DNA of 64,000 bases from Membranipora membranacea (taxonomy: Eukaryota; Bryozoa; Gymnolaemata; Cheilostomatida; Membraniporidae): NCBI GenBank assembly GCA_914767715.1, contig OU612072.1:2544001-2608000 (forward strand), in the 5' to 3' direction. Each line of letters begins with the position of its first letter. Position 1 is the first letter of the stretch. The notes beneath the pieces were generated by a model, which searched no databases, had not been told where the DNA came from, and was given only the letters and a program-made list of their open reading frames with translations. Shown piece after piece: positions 50,501 to 62,099 of the stretch. Position numbers and translations under genes: made by a program.

Positions 50501-53500
50501 CACATTCATGTAATGGTACATGTTGATCAAATTTAATATAGCAATGACATACATTGCTTTCAACCATCTCAGTATTTTGATGTACGTTATAGCAGATAAC
50601 TTCTGCTCCGTGGTGTAAAATATGTCAGATTTTCAACAATTTTGATTTAAAAAAGGAGATATGGGCAGATCAACCTGAAGGACAAGATTCTATTTTGGAG
50701 TGCCCTGATATCAATAGAGTTAGTTGTGTGTTTGTAGTAATGACCTTAGCAACTTAATACAATGTTATTATCGATGGTTTATTGCGTTGAATGAGGAAAT
50801 GATGCACGATAAGGACTTTTTTGGCACTAAGGCGATGGAGGTTGTTTGTTGATAAAGTTATATTCTGACCTGTAGAAGGAAGTGGCCATGCTAAGATCAT
50901 TTCACAGCGTAACAATATCCCTACTTTGTGATCTATCATGTGATTAGAATGTGTGATGGAAAGCTGCATAGTAGCAATAAATCATTTACATGACTTGAAT
51001 TTTATATAAGAATGTTTTAGCCAGTCTTGGTCCAAATAACCTTACCCCAGGCGCCATCCAAAATTATTAAGCAGATCTCGGTTCTCGGCATGTTGGAATG
51101 TTTGAGGCAAAATTAGCAACAATACCTTAACGTACACGCACCAGAGCGAATGGTTATCGGAATTCATATCCTTTAAACTGAAAATTTTCCAAGAATTCAA
51201 GTCTCTTTAACTTAGTGTGAAAAACTTACAGTTCGGAATATTTGCCTTTACAGTGGACTCATGTTTGAAAACTGAGGCATCGGTGCTGTATTGTGGGAAA
51301 TAGCGTAGCCATTCCTCATATCCACCTTCTAAAATCTGAGGTTCTGAGGCTAGCTTCACCTGTAAACAATAATAATCATGACCTTGAATAACAACGACAC
51401 ACAAGATCAAAATGTCAACATTGTTTTGTGCTATGTACTTCGTTATATGTAATTCTAGAGCTGTACCACATTCTGTCTGTTAAAGGGCAACCAAGGTTCA
51501 AACAACAGGTCATTGATGGCCAATGATTAATAGCAGATTGCACCTTCTGCATGGGGAAAAAGACAAAATATAATTTGGATGATTATTCAGCCAGAATTCT
51601 TGTGAAACATTTCTTCCATCAGGTACTCAAACTCAGCTAAAAGAGAATACCACATAGCAGTTTCCTGTTCCTGTTATTATTTAGCCTGTGCTCTATAATT
51701 ATTACAGCAAAGTCTTGGAACCTCCCCTAAACTGAAGTGTTACCCAGCTTAGAGTCAGCAACTACTTTGAGTTTTGCATCGCGTAATGCACAAAGCTGAT
51801 GCTGCCTAGCACATTATTTACTACCCACTAGTGCATTGCTGCGAAACCTTGGTTGCCCTTTAAGGTCAGCCCATAGACTAAATAATTATTATTATGTCTA
51901 TGGGTCAGCCTGTATACAGATATAAAAGGGCTACAAATTAGTAGTATGTTATATGTGAGGTATATAAGCCGAAATTGTGAGGAACCTGCTCAAAAAGCCA
52001 TGATGGAGCCAAAGTTGGGAGCTATGTATAAACATTGGCGTTTTTGTACATTTTGGGCCTACGGGTAAGTGGAGTGTCAGTTTATTTATAGGTTACCTGT
52101 TGATCCCATTTCCAGAGTACATCCTTCAGTATCCTCACAGGATTATTAGCTTCTGTATCGTTATATCTACTATTCCAGTCCATTATAACTATCCTCTTAT
52201 AGTTAGACCGAGCATCAAACAGCGACTTATCTCGGGCGCTCAGCTTAGCCCGCAGTTTAGCAGCCAAAGTCCTAAAGTAAGAACAACAGGCTATTAACTC
52301 TGAGTGATCAGACAAAAACACAGATTTGTGGGATGTTTGTGTTTATCGGCAGATGGTTCTTTGATTGCTTATTTACATAGCGATTAAATATCGATTACCT
52401 GCAATATCACTTTTTCACACACACGTCAACAAATCTGGTGAACCTAAGCATTATCATGCCTTTCTCGGATCCAGGTATTGTATGGCAGATTAAAATCGAC
52501 ATTCGGAGTAAGTATCACTCACCCGCCCTGTATGTGTTCAGCGGGTAGATTGATCAGATCCAGTGAGTCATGTTTGATTGATGATCCATTGAAATGAGAC
52601 TCAGATCTGATATCGATGACGAGTGGCTGCGTATCTGTTCCGATAATCGACATGACCTCTACAGGAGTAATCGAGGGAGGCAACTCTAATGATGAATAAC
52701 CAGAATCTGCACCTACACAAAACATAACAAGGCAAATACAAATGAGAAGTTTTATATAAATGACATGTGTCATGGAAATATTGTTTATAGTATAATTTCA
52801 AGAAAATATCTCACATTATTTTCACATAATTGCCACATACAAAAACGGAATCATAAACCTACATGGTAAACTTCAAACTAGATATTAGATTTTTGAAAAA
52901 CATCCAAGATAGAGTTTAAAGCCTTGAGTTCAACTTTAATCTTGACTATTTCTCCATAATGTGGAAGGTGTAATTGAGATCACATCCTTACTATCCGCAG
53001 CTGATTCAAAATTAAAATCACTAAAGGGCTTCTCAGGAGTATACTGAATATAATACTTTGCCTCACAAGCCTACAAGCCTGTTACCACTCAAGGTACGGA
53101 GCCTCTAATGGCTTCCCAGAGATCAGATCAGACTATGCCACATAACAACTCACCAGGGGAATCAGGAGCTGGTTTTGAGTTATTATTTATTTTCCCATTT
53201 GCTGGTTTTGATGCTGGTAGACCGAATATGCCATCTAAATCATCGCCGGGTATTTCGGGTAATTCTACTTCTAATTTAGCCGCATTCAGCGCTTCTGCTT
53301 TCTTCTTCTTCTCCTCATATCTGTCAAACCGAACCGAAAAATCTATTCATGAAATTCATGTAGTTCTTTAGTTACCAATAAAATTGATCCAATGAATGGT
53401 CTGACAGAGCATCTGTTGGCCACAATTAACAGTGAGGGGCAGCAACTCCTGAGCCGCAGCTCATTGAGCACGGAGTTCAATGACATATCCTTTATTCCTG

Positions 53501-54469
53501 TAGTGTAGTGTAGTTTGTATTTATGAATGATCTGTTATAACTAACCTTTCATCCAGTGAAGTTGCCATCTCTTCAGCTATCTGCATTGCATCCATCACAT
53601 TCCTCATATTTAACATATCCTTATAATATTTCTCATCTTTCTTATACTCCTGAGTTGCTCGTACCACTGTAACATAAAATGAGTAACTAATATATGACTG
53701 TTATATATACATAAACAATATATCATCACATAGCGCTTGACGAGATCATATCTTACTCTAATTTGGTTTGTCGAAGAGGTATCATGTAAAACACAATGAA
53801 AACATAATACTTTGGCATCAGCAGCAGTATGAGCCTAACATAGTGAAGCTTGCAGGTAGTGGTGCATAAACTCACTTACCGTAGAGTATTCGCAGGGTGA
53901 AAAACATTTGCTGTTTGACATGTGTTCAAAAAAGCTGAATGTAAGGTAAGCTAACATTTAGTCATTCATAATCTAGCTAGAGCAAACTCTAGCTAATATT
54001 TCTACCTCAGTGTACTTCCGGGCTTATCTCAAACCATATTCATATTATATCAGGTGACTAATTAGACATGGTTACTCACTGGTTACAATGTTGAGGAACT
54101 TCATATACAGAGTATAGGCCTTCTCCTCATCTCCCGCCAGTCGGTACTCGACAGCATTCTTAAATAATGTGGCGCTGGATCTCACCAACCTGATCAAATA
54201 CAAGCAATAAACCTCGTGAGCGGACAGGAGAAATACAACCAAATCAGCCACTCCATGGTGGCAAAATCAAACTATCACTTAATACCCAAGGTTGTGACCA
54301 GGAGAGAAAGCACAACTTTTGAATTACTGATCAATCCTTGGAACCCTATATCTGTACTGTATCATACTTACGCTTTGGTGTTCTTTGTCAGTTTAGCTGG
54401 CAGTTCAGCCTGCTTGTTTAAATCCCCTAGACAGCTCCCGACGTACAAGTCCTTCAACAAGCCAGGCAT
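41595..54469 (-). CDS. USP8: Ubiquitin carboxyl-terminal hydrolase 8 (USP8/UBPY)
   Basis: Exons (high to low): 54469-54372, 54189-54080, 53666-53546, 53320-53154, 52712-52523, 52271-52097, 51359-51230, 50469-49958, 49572-49499, 48991-48832, 48578-47750, 47416-47267, 46455-46248, 45442-45324, 45039-44916, 44709-44604, 44344-44114, 43247-43003, 42624-42501, 42265-42235, 42015-41927, 41633-41595. All phases agree; 1343 residues (human about 1118). Domains: USP8 dimerisation/MIT region (1-130); rhodanese (about 180-320; VIDIR, VIMDW, no catalytic Cys, as in other USP8); STAM-SH3 motifs PMVNRSNKP and IPDRKLKP; long Ala/Glu/Lys coiled coil (about 640-845); WW domain (about 851-881); 14-3-3-like KKFNSIP; USP catalytic domain with Cys1026 (GNTCYMNS), two CxxC zinc pairs, His1301 (GSMESGHY) and Asn1318 (WHKFND). 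It ends SSAAYVLFYSAI. The enzyme removes ubiquitin from endosomal cargo receptors. Confidence 0.95.
43330..43580 (+). repeat. Possible tRNA-derived SINE in a USP8 intron
   Basis: GGTTCTAATTGCCG near 43390 resembles a Pol III B-box, with a weaker A-box-like stretch about 45 bases upstream (TGGTCTGACTGTTAAGG). A tRNA-unrelated body follows. Only one copy is in the window, so this is tentative. Confidence 0.25.
43826..43977. repeat. 29-bp minisatellite in a USP8 intron
   Basis: About 5.2 nearly perfect head-to-tail copies of a 29-bp unit beginning ACCATTCACTCTGAGTC, in the intron between exons 17 and 18. Confidence 0.9.
51480..51863. mobile_element. piggyBac-like MITE, copy 2 (inverted)
   Basis: Element 51484-51859 flanked by TTAA at 51480-51483 and 51860-51863, in the USP8 intron between exons 6 and 7. 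It is the reverse complement of copy 1 with scattered differences. Shared internal blocks include the GCGAAACCTTGGTTGCCCTT end and the CAGGAAACTGCT region. Confidence 0.75.
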
Positions 54470-56005
54470 TTTTACTAATCAAAATAACCTTCTCTTCAAT
54501 GTTGTCTATAATAACAGGTAAAATACATTAGGGTTTCGGGACGGAAGGAAGCCCATTGATCATGCACAGCATGGTTTTCCTGATTGAAAAAAACTCACAG
54601 ATAAAAATAACCACACTATGTCCTGATCTGAACATGATTAAAGGCTTTAGCCTTGTTGATGCTGACCACTAGATAGACACCTACTAGGTCAACATGTACA
54701 AACTAGCATTACTGGAATCAACTACGGGGGTTTCATAATAGGCTAGAGTCTACCAAGATAAGACAACACCTTCTCTAGGCCAATAATAATAAACAATGCC
54801 ACTGAACAGGCACAGAAACATCAAAGTAGTGCATTCTTTTCCAACAAGTACATCATACAAGCAACAATATTTGGGCCTACAAGAATGACAGTCAAGAAGT
54901 TATATGAACAAAAATGCATTGGATTTGAAAACTGACATCATATAGTACTTGTCTTTCTACTGCATGTTTAGATAGTCTAACTATACTCTGTTAGACTAAG
55001 ACTGTAATGACAGACTAGAAAGAATGTGTCATCATCGGGCCTACTCACACACAGGTGACAGATATAGTGTCTGGCCTACACTACAGTACCCAATGTGTTG
55101 GCTCTGACTGGCTGGTGGAAGAGAAGCCAATGCCTAGTCAGACAGAACTTTTCAAAGGGAACATGTATGTCTAACAAGTCTATTAACTATCTAAATCTAT
55201 TGATAAATAATGACTCAAGAAGTAAAAATGTGAATCAATCCATTTTCGCTTTCACTATATATATAACAGAAGAGTAGGTACTTTAAGAGAGCTGGCATTG
55301 GTTCTTTTTCTCTCCCGACAGTCAACCAGATCAGTGCCAACATATTGGGCTTGGCTAGGCTCACCCACAGTGACAGACAGTCCTGCCACACACTCATAGT
55401 GACTGTCTGTGAGTGAATCACCTGTTTTTCCTTACCTCATGACAGTTTATGTCATGTTACATACAATTCAAATTTGTATATGTGTGCTGATCTATGTAAT
55501 GGGAAGCCTAGAGTTAATCTCAGTGAAGGGCCAATCACCAGTGGAAGGTCAGTTCTTTATTCAGAACTGTCAGCTGATATATACTAAATTTGATGAGTCT
55601 CACTCCCTCACAGTCAGTGAAGTTGTAAGCCTACTTTTAACCTCTGCAATAGGAAACAGCTCAAGTGCTCCTTATCATTAGATATCTCAGTGATAATGGA
55701 TCGATATACTGGCTTGATGGAATGACCTTCATGACCTGTATGATCTTGAGGTCCAAATAATGGGCGGGGCATATATACAAGTATACGCCCAGAAGCCCAT
55801 GTGATTTGCACATGTTACTGAGAGCCTGACCAAGTTGTCTCAAACTCCTTGGGCTGACTAAGCTAAAATTCTCTGTTATCAGTCCATCTTATCTTATCTT
55901 ATCTGGTCATCTTTGGAAGTATTATAGTGTTTAATTTTGGTCCAGATCTGCTAACAAGACCCATAAATACTCTACCTGATTTCTTTCTCACAACAGCTAA
56001 AGAGC
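54470..56005. other. Divergent intergenic region upstream of USP8
   Basis: About 1.5 kb between the USP8 start (-) and the ORF at 56006 (+), expected to contain the USP8 promoter. Several short ORFs have no support. Confidence 0.5.
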
Positions 56006-56275
56006 ATGGTCATATCAACTCGTAGCGTCACTAATCTTTTTTTAACACTTTTATTGGCAGTCTATGCCATTCCAGTAACAGAATGTTTTCCGAATAGTGA
56101 CGGAAAAAAGAGGAAAAGGAAAAAAATAAAGCATGAGGATGAAGATAAGTTAATTTTTTCTGACACAATATATCTCAGATCATCATCCTTATTCATTTGC
56201 GTAGAAGGGCCAGCAAATTATTCCAACGATAAATATAAGACACTGCGTTTTCGAAATTATGAACAATTGCTTTAG
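56006..56275 (+). CDS. Putative small secreted basic protein
   Basis: An 89-residue ORF with a convincing signal peptide: a short n-region, then LFLTLLLAVYAIPVTEC. A strongly basic run KKRKRKKIK followed by acidic HEDEDK comes next, and the C-terminal half is hydrophilic. The basic cluster could be a proprotein cleavage site or a glycosaminoglycan-binding stretch. A weak donor (GATAA|GTTAAT, after residue 50) leaves open that this is only a first exon, with the rest undetected. No family is recognised. It is divergently oriented from USP8, with about 1.5 kb between the starts. Confidence 0.4.
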   Translation: MVISTRSVTNLFLTLLLAVYAIPVTECFPNSDGKKRKRKKIKHEDEDKLIFSDTIYLRSSSLFICVEGPANYSNDKYKTLRFRNYEQLL

Positions 56276-58195
56276 TTGCTGCAATCAACATGCTAACAAA
56301 ACGCATGGCCAATTTTGTAGGAATTTCTTCAAACATGAATGACCTATATTATAACCATTTGAACCAATGGATTTGAGGTGAAATTTTGAAACTGATAATC
56401 AATGAATAACTAAAATGAAAAATTAATGATATATCTGACGGATCAGTGCATGCATATCAAATAGCTTGACCCGCTATTTTACAGAAATCGGTCATTACCT
56501 TGCCAGTGATATTACTGCTTCATATATATTAGCGAAAGAAAGTCTAATTAATCAAATCTACCCAATTGATGCAAGCATACCATGACACACTCGATCACAA
56601 TCGACCCACGTAAAGCTTGGTCCAGATCTCATCCAAGCTATTAAGTTGGTGGCCTGACGATAGCAGAACAGATACATACCTCACCTATCTCAGCTTGTAA
56701 AAAGTTGGTTAGTAGATGTCTAGATGCGAGGCGAGGGATACACCTTTTGGTAATATTGGTATGGGTTCCGGATAAAGCTCATAAAAACATTCAATGATAT
56801 GCCTCTGACCTCAGTGTGACATCTTTATAATATCAATTTGAGATGATCATTGAATGATTTCAGAGCTACTAGTTAGCTTTGGTTAGTGTCCTGGAGTCAT
56901 GATATTGTTATTTCCTATCAAATAGGGCCTACTACTACCAAAATGCCACATTGCACAGCTCCGAATTTTTTTAATTTTCCCTATTTATTTAAATGGTATA
57001 ATTGTCTTATTTTAACATTAGAATGGGTCATGAGTCCCATAACATCTAAATTGACTCCATCAGGGCTAATGTAATATAATTACACCTGGTGTCAATTATA
57101 ACTCCAAAAAAAAACCTGACTAAAACCATGTAAATTCTGCAAAACCTTGAATCTTGAATATCATACGATGATAATAATTGGGTATGTAAAAAAATTGTCA
57201 CACCATGAAATCTGAGTTTCTCCCTTTAGATTTCATTATTTGTAACATACAATGAGCTTATTATTTAATGCTCTGGCCAAAACAAGCTGAAAGATAATAG
57301 AGAGATAAACCAAAGCTTCCCTTTGTAAACTATTCATAGTAGCTCCCGTTTAGCTTTCCTATTAGCCAGCAGTGCATAGCTGTAGCTTCTATCGTTTAGG
57401 TAACCAGTTCTCATATTGTAGCAGTTGGTCTGGCAGTGAGATTGCTATTCTCTAGTTTAGGATATGATGTTACTCTTGTTACTTATTGAGGACCGGACAC
57501 TGAGAGTTTAACCCTTTTAATTGAAGGTGGATCTAAATACACTACACACAGGCTAAGCTGTTTCGATACTTTTTGTGGCGGTGAGTTGTAAATGTCGTAT
57601 TTTCTTAACTGCATATTCCTCTAACACCAGCAAAAAATGCCAACAGCATGGCGTTTGTTGTATACATCAGCTTCAGGCGAGGTTGCAGATATCAAATATT
57701 TACTTGATTGATTAATCCTGACTGCTTGTTAGAAAAAAAAGACTTTTTTATAGTGTGGGCTGTAGCCCTTATGTACGACTTGGATTCATTCATTAAAATA
57801 TACTCCATACTTAGGATAATAACTAACCCGACGACTGCGACAGTGACAGTATGATATCAGCGCAATCAAAGAACCAGGACACACCCAAGAAGGAGAGCGT
57901 ATGCAGCCTAATCATAAAGAAAGTAAAGTACTACACACTGCACAGACTATTTTCCCTCTGCAACACAGATTAAGTGCGTAGATTAAATCTCATTCCATAG
58001 ATTATAATGATCTACAAAAAATCCTTGTCAAAACTATCACTCTGTAAGTTTTCTTTTAAAATTGTTAACTCCGTTATGAAAATATGCAAAAAAATGGAGC
58101 GTAAAAACCCTCCTCATTTTCTTATATGATAGAAGGTGAGACGGATCCATGAAGTATTGTGATTGTAATTTTTTACCTGCCGTTATGTTTTAGGC

Positions 58196-58395
58196 TGATC
58201 CAGTCCATAACAATGAAGATGGAGTTGTGATACGCTCTGTACCAACTAACAACAAGTACCGTCAAGCAGAAAAAGGGCAATATAGCCTGAATAAACGCCT
58301 CACAGTCCTAACTAATAGTACTAGTCTGTACGATGACTGCCTCAAGAACCTGATACTGATATTGATAACAAAAAAACAGCTGCCAATATGACAAG
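58196..58395 (+). other. Exon-like segment of the 57-62 kb duplication
   Basis: After a good acceptor (TTATGTTTTAG) the segment is open in one frame for about 65 codons (ADPVHNNEDGVVIRSV...) to TGA, and ends at CCAATATGACAAG followed by the donor GTGAGAG. Copies near 59893 and 61866 carry early stops in that frame, yet the TTTTAG and, in other copies, the CAAG/GTGAGAG borders persist. It may be an untranslated first exon or a repeat-internal feature. Confidence 0.3.
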
Positions 58396-60019
58396 GTGAG
58401 AGTGTTACTCTTTTGTGTTGTTGCAGTTGAACCAGTTGTGTTGATGTTATTGGGGAAGTCTACTCTAACAAATGAATTGCTTATTTGTTAAAAAAAGGTT
58501 TTGGCATAGACTGGCCACAATAAACACTGATAACAAACGACCGATAAAAAGATTGTTCTGACATGTAGATTCTAATGGCAACTCAAATCAATCATTGGAA
58601 TCAATCCCTCAATTCGTCTCTACATCAAACCAGTAAAATCTGAATTAAACAGTTTTTCGAAGGTCAGGGAATGTCAACTTTCTCTAGTGGAAATGTTTTA
58701 TCTCCATTTAAAAAGATTTGCACTTAAGCTTGCAAACCTACTGCCCAATAATAATTTTACCTACATTCAGCAAAATATTTGAGGTTGTGGTAAATTCGCA
58801 AATACAGTAACCGCCTTTTTGGAAGTGTCGAAATGACACAACATTTTTTAGAGGCCAGCAACCATATTAAGAAATGGCTGTCGAACATTACCATGGAATA
58901 TTATTGTTAACTGTTTTAAAACAGTCTATCATTGACGCCAAAACTGCATAAATTCAGCAAAACCTTAAACGGTGAATATCAATCGACAGTAATGGTCTAA
59001 AGAAATGTCACGCCATTCAATCTGAGTTACTCCCATTAGATTTCATTATTTGCAACAAGCTTATTATTCAATGCTCTGCTCAAAACAAGCTGAAAGATAA
59101 TAGAGAGATAAACCAAAGCTTCTCTTTGTAAACTATTCATAGTAGCTCCCGTTTAGCTTTCCTTTAATCAGCCAATGAACTCGAGTTCATTGAACCAGTA
59201 GTGCATAGCTGTAGCTTCTATCGTTGAGGTAACCCATTATCATACACTGCAGTTCCATGGATCGATATGAAGCTATCAATTAGGCTGTTCGAGCCATTGA
59301 ACTACCTCCCAGCTCGGGCTGATCTCGAAGCTTTTGGGTTTCTCTTCACTCAGACTATACACTGCTTTCGATACTTTTTTGTGTTGAGGTGAGTAATTCT
59401 ATAACTGCAGCACAAAATGCCAACAGCAATGCTTTTGTTATAAACTGAGGAGTTGCGTATATAAATTATTTACTTGATAATAATCATTTCCCACCTTTAC
59501 TTTCAGATAAGCTTCAAAATTGCTATTTCGAATCCATGAGCATCTGATGTCCAACGTGGCGACAGTGATAGTATGATAGCAGTGACAGGCGCACCAAAGA
59601 AGGAGGGAGAACGCAGGGAAAATACTACACGCTACACGCTACACGCTACACACTACACACTATTTTGCCAGCACAGCACAAATTTAGTGAGTAGATTACA
59701 TCTCGAATTCCATAGACCGTAATGATTTACCAAGGAAAACTAATACGCCGTAAGTGTTCCTTTAAATTGAAAATATGCAAAAAGCAAGAAGAGTAAAAAT
59801 CTTCCACTTTATTTTCTTATATGATAGAAGGCGAAATGGATTCAAGTACCCTGATATATTGTAATTGTCATTTTCATCTGACGTCATGTTTTAGCCTGAT
59901 CCAGTCCATAATAATGAAGATTGAGTTGTCACATGCTCTGTAGCAACAAGTACCATCAAACATAAAATAGAACTAGAAACGGTAAACATATTTGCAAGCA
60001 AATATAAAGGAATACAACC

Positions 60020-60545
60020 AATTGATTTGAATATCGGGTCATGTGACATCATAATTGATGATGTCATAAGACTCGGTATATGCCAAAACCCCCTTATCCC
60101 AAGTCTCAACTCAATCGCATGATGAGAACTGCTAATCGGCAGCAGTTTACTGTCTATGGCGGCCATTTTGGATTTCGGGTCATGTGACCTTTAAATTGTT
60201 GAACTCATAAGATTCGGTATATGTCATAACCCCCATATCCCAAGTTTTGACTCAATCGCATGATAAGAACTGTTAATCGGCAGCAGTTTACTGTCTATGG
60301 CGGCCATTTTGGATTTCGGGTCATGTGACCTTAAAATTGGTGATGTCATAAGATTCGGTATATCTCATAACCCCTATATCCCAAGTTTTAACTCAATCAC
60401 ATGATAAGAACTGTTAATTGGCAGCAGTTTACTGTTTATGGCGGCCATTTTGTATATCATGTCATGTGACACAAAAATTGATGATGTCATAAGATTCGGT
60501 ATATGTCATAACCCCCATATCCCAAGTTTTAACTCAATCGCATGA
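60020..60545. repeat. 141-bp satellite array, about four copies
   Basis: Equivalent points in each unit fall at 60036, 60177, 60318 and 60459, exactly 141 bp apart. The unit contains TCATGTGAC, TGATGTCATAAGATTCGG and GGCGGCCATTTTG, with few differences between copies. Confidence 0.9.
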
Positions 60546-60584
60546 TTTGTTCTCAAGATATCACCAAAAGAAAATCGAAAAAAC

Positions 60585-60905
60585 ATCCTCCACTAATTAG
60601 TGTAATTAGCAAATATTACATAACATTTCAAAATTTTGTTTTGCAATTTCTTATCTTGACATATGGGGCTATGTTGTGACCATATATCATCGAATTCTGC
60701 CAAGTAGTTCTTGACATATAGCAGAATGAAATTGGGTAAAAACGTTAAAAAAGGCAAAACCTCCTTCACTAATTAGTGTAATTAGCAAGTATTACATAAC
60801 GATTCAAAAACTCATTTAGTAATTTCTCATCTAGACATATGGAACTATCTTATGACAAAGTTCCATCCAATTCTGCCTGGTAGTTCTTGACTTATAGATG
60901 CGACA
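60585..60905. repeat. 176-bp direct duplication
   Basis: Two copies beginning CACTAATTAGTGTAATTAGC, at 60591 and 60767, each ending near GTAGTTCTTGAC(A/T)TATAG. They follow the 141-bp array directly. Confidence 0.8.
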
Positions 60906-60918
60906 AAAGTGTTGCAAA

Positions 60919-60919
<1 letters not shown>

Positions 60920-60953
<34 letters not shown>
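60920..60953. repeat. (AAT)n microsatellite
   Basis: About eleven uninterrupted TAA/AAT trinucleotides immediately after the 176-bp duplication. Confidence 0.95.
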
Positions 60954-60955
<2 letters not shown>

Positions 60956-62099
60956 CCAACCAAAACAAAAGAAATACAACTTTGTTGTATTCCTAATAAT
61001 ATAGCCTTAATGGTACTGGTCTGTACAAACACAGCCTCAAAAACCTGATACTTATAACACAAAACAGCTGCCAATATGACAAGGTGAGAGTTGTGTTCTG
61101 CCTCAATGACTTGGGATCTGACCTGAAAAAAATTGTTGTAATCCCTAATTCTAAGAAATGAAAGATAAGCTAAACCGAACGGTTAATTCTAAATCCCGGG
61201 ATTATCCAGTTTTCACTAATGGAAATGAGACAGTGCTTATTTTCAGCAAGATGTTTAACTGTTTTCAATTTCTCATAACAGCCCATTCCAATTCACTTTT
61301 CCAGGATAATGACAGCAGTTAACGTTAGCTTACAAGGTGGCTAAGCAAGCTAACTTTAAAGTCTATTGCAATATAATAAAAAAATGTAGAGCGGACTTAA
61401 CAAAACATAATAATTCGTGGCACGACAAATAACAACAAATAAAGAGCTTGATTTTACCCTTATTTTTAGCTATTTAGCACAAGTGAACATCTGTTCTCCC
61501 ACGTGGCGATGGCGACGGTTATAGCATGGTATCTGTGACACTCAAAGAACCAGGACACACCAAAGAAGGAGAGAGTATGCAGCCTAATTATGAAGAAAAT
61601 ACAGTACTAGACATACACACTACACCGACTACTATTTTGCCGACGCAACACAAATTAAGCAAGTTGATTATTTATCACCTTCCAAAGACCATAATGATTT
61701 AGAGAAAAAAAACCTTATCAAAACTACTATGTTGTCAGTTTTCTTTTAATATTCATCATCAACTTTGTTAAGGAAATGTGCATAAGCATAATTGTCTTTC
61801 ATGAGAGTGATTCAGGTACCCTGATATATTGTGATTGCCATTTTCATCTGACGTTATGTTTTAGGTTGATCCAGTTCATAATAATGCAGACTGAGTTGTC
61901 ACATGCTCTGTACCAACAAATACCATCAGTCAGAAAAAAAACAGCCTCAAGAACCTGATATCGATTACGCAATAACAGCTGCCAATATGACAAGGTGAGA
62001 GTCGGATGCTCCTCTCAATGACTTGAGATTTGACCTAACAAATTTGTTGCAGTTTGCTTACCATATGGTTTAGATTTTAATATTTCAGATCTGAGTAGT

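Larger units (their letters stand above)
57200..61700. repeat. Diverged tandem duplication, three units of about 1.7-1.95 kb
   Basis: Blocks recur in the same order and strand. GCTGAAAGATAATAGAGAG and the following block occur near 57290 and 59090. GACACACC(C)AAGAAGGAGA with the CAGCCTAAT block occurs near 57890 and 61555, with a shortened form near 59590. GATCCAGT(C/T)CATAA occurs near 58198, 59899 and 61868. The copies differ by substitutions and indels; the 60.0-60.9 kb satellites are inserted in the second unit. Confidence 0.65.

Noticed and set aside
58196-58395. Protein-coding exon of an unknown gene
   Set aside because: It is open here, but the duplicate copies carry stop codons in the same frame, so a coding call is not supported.
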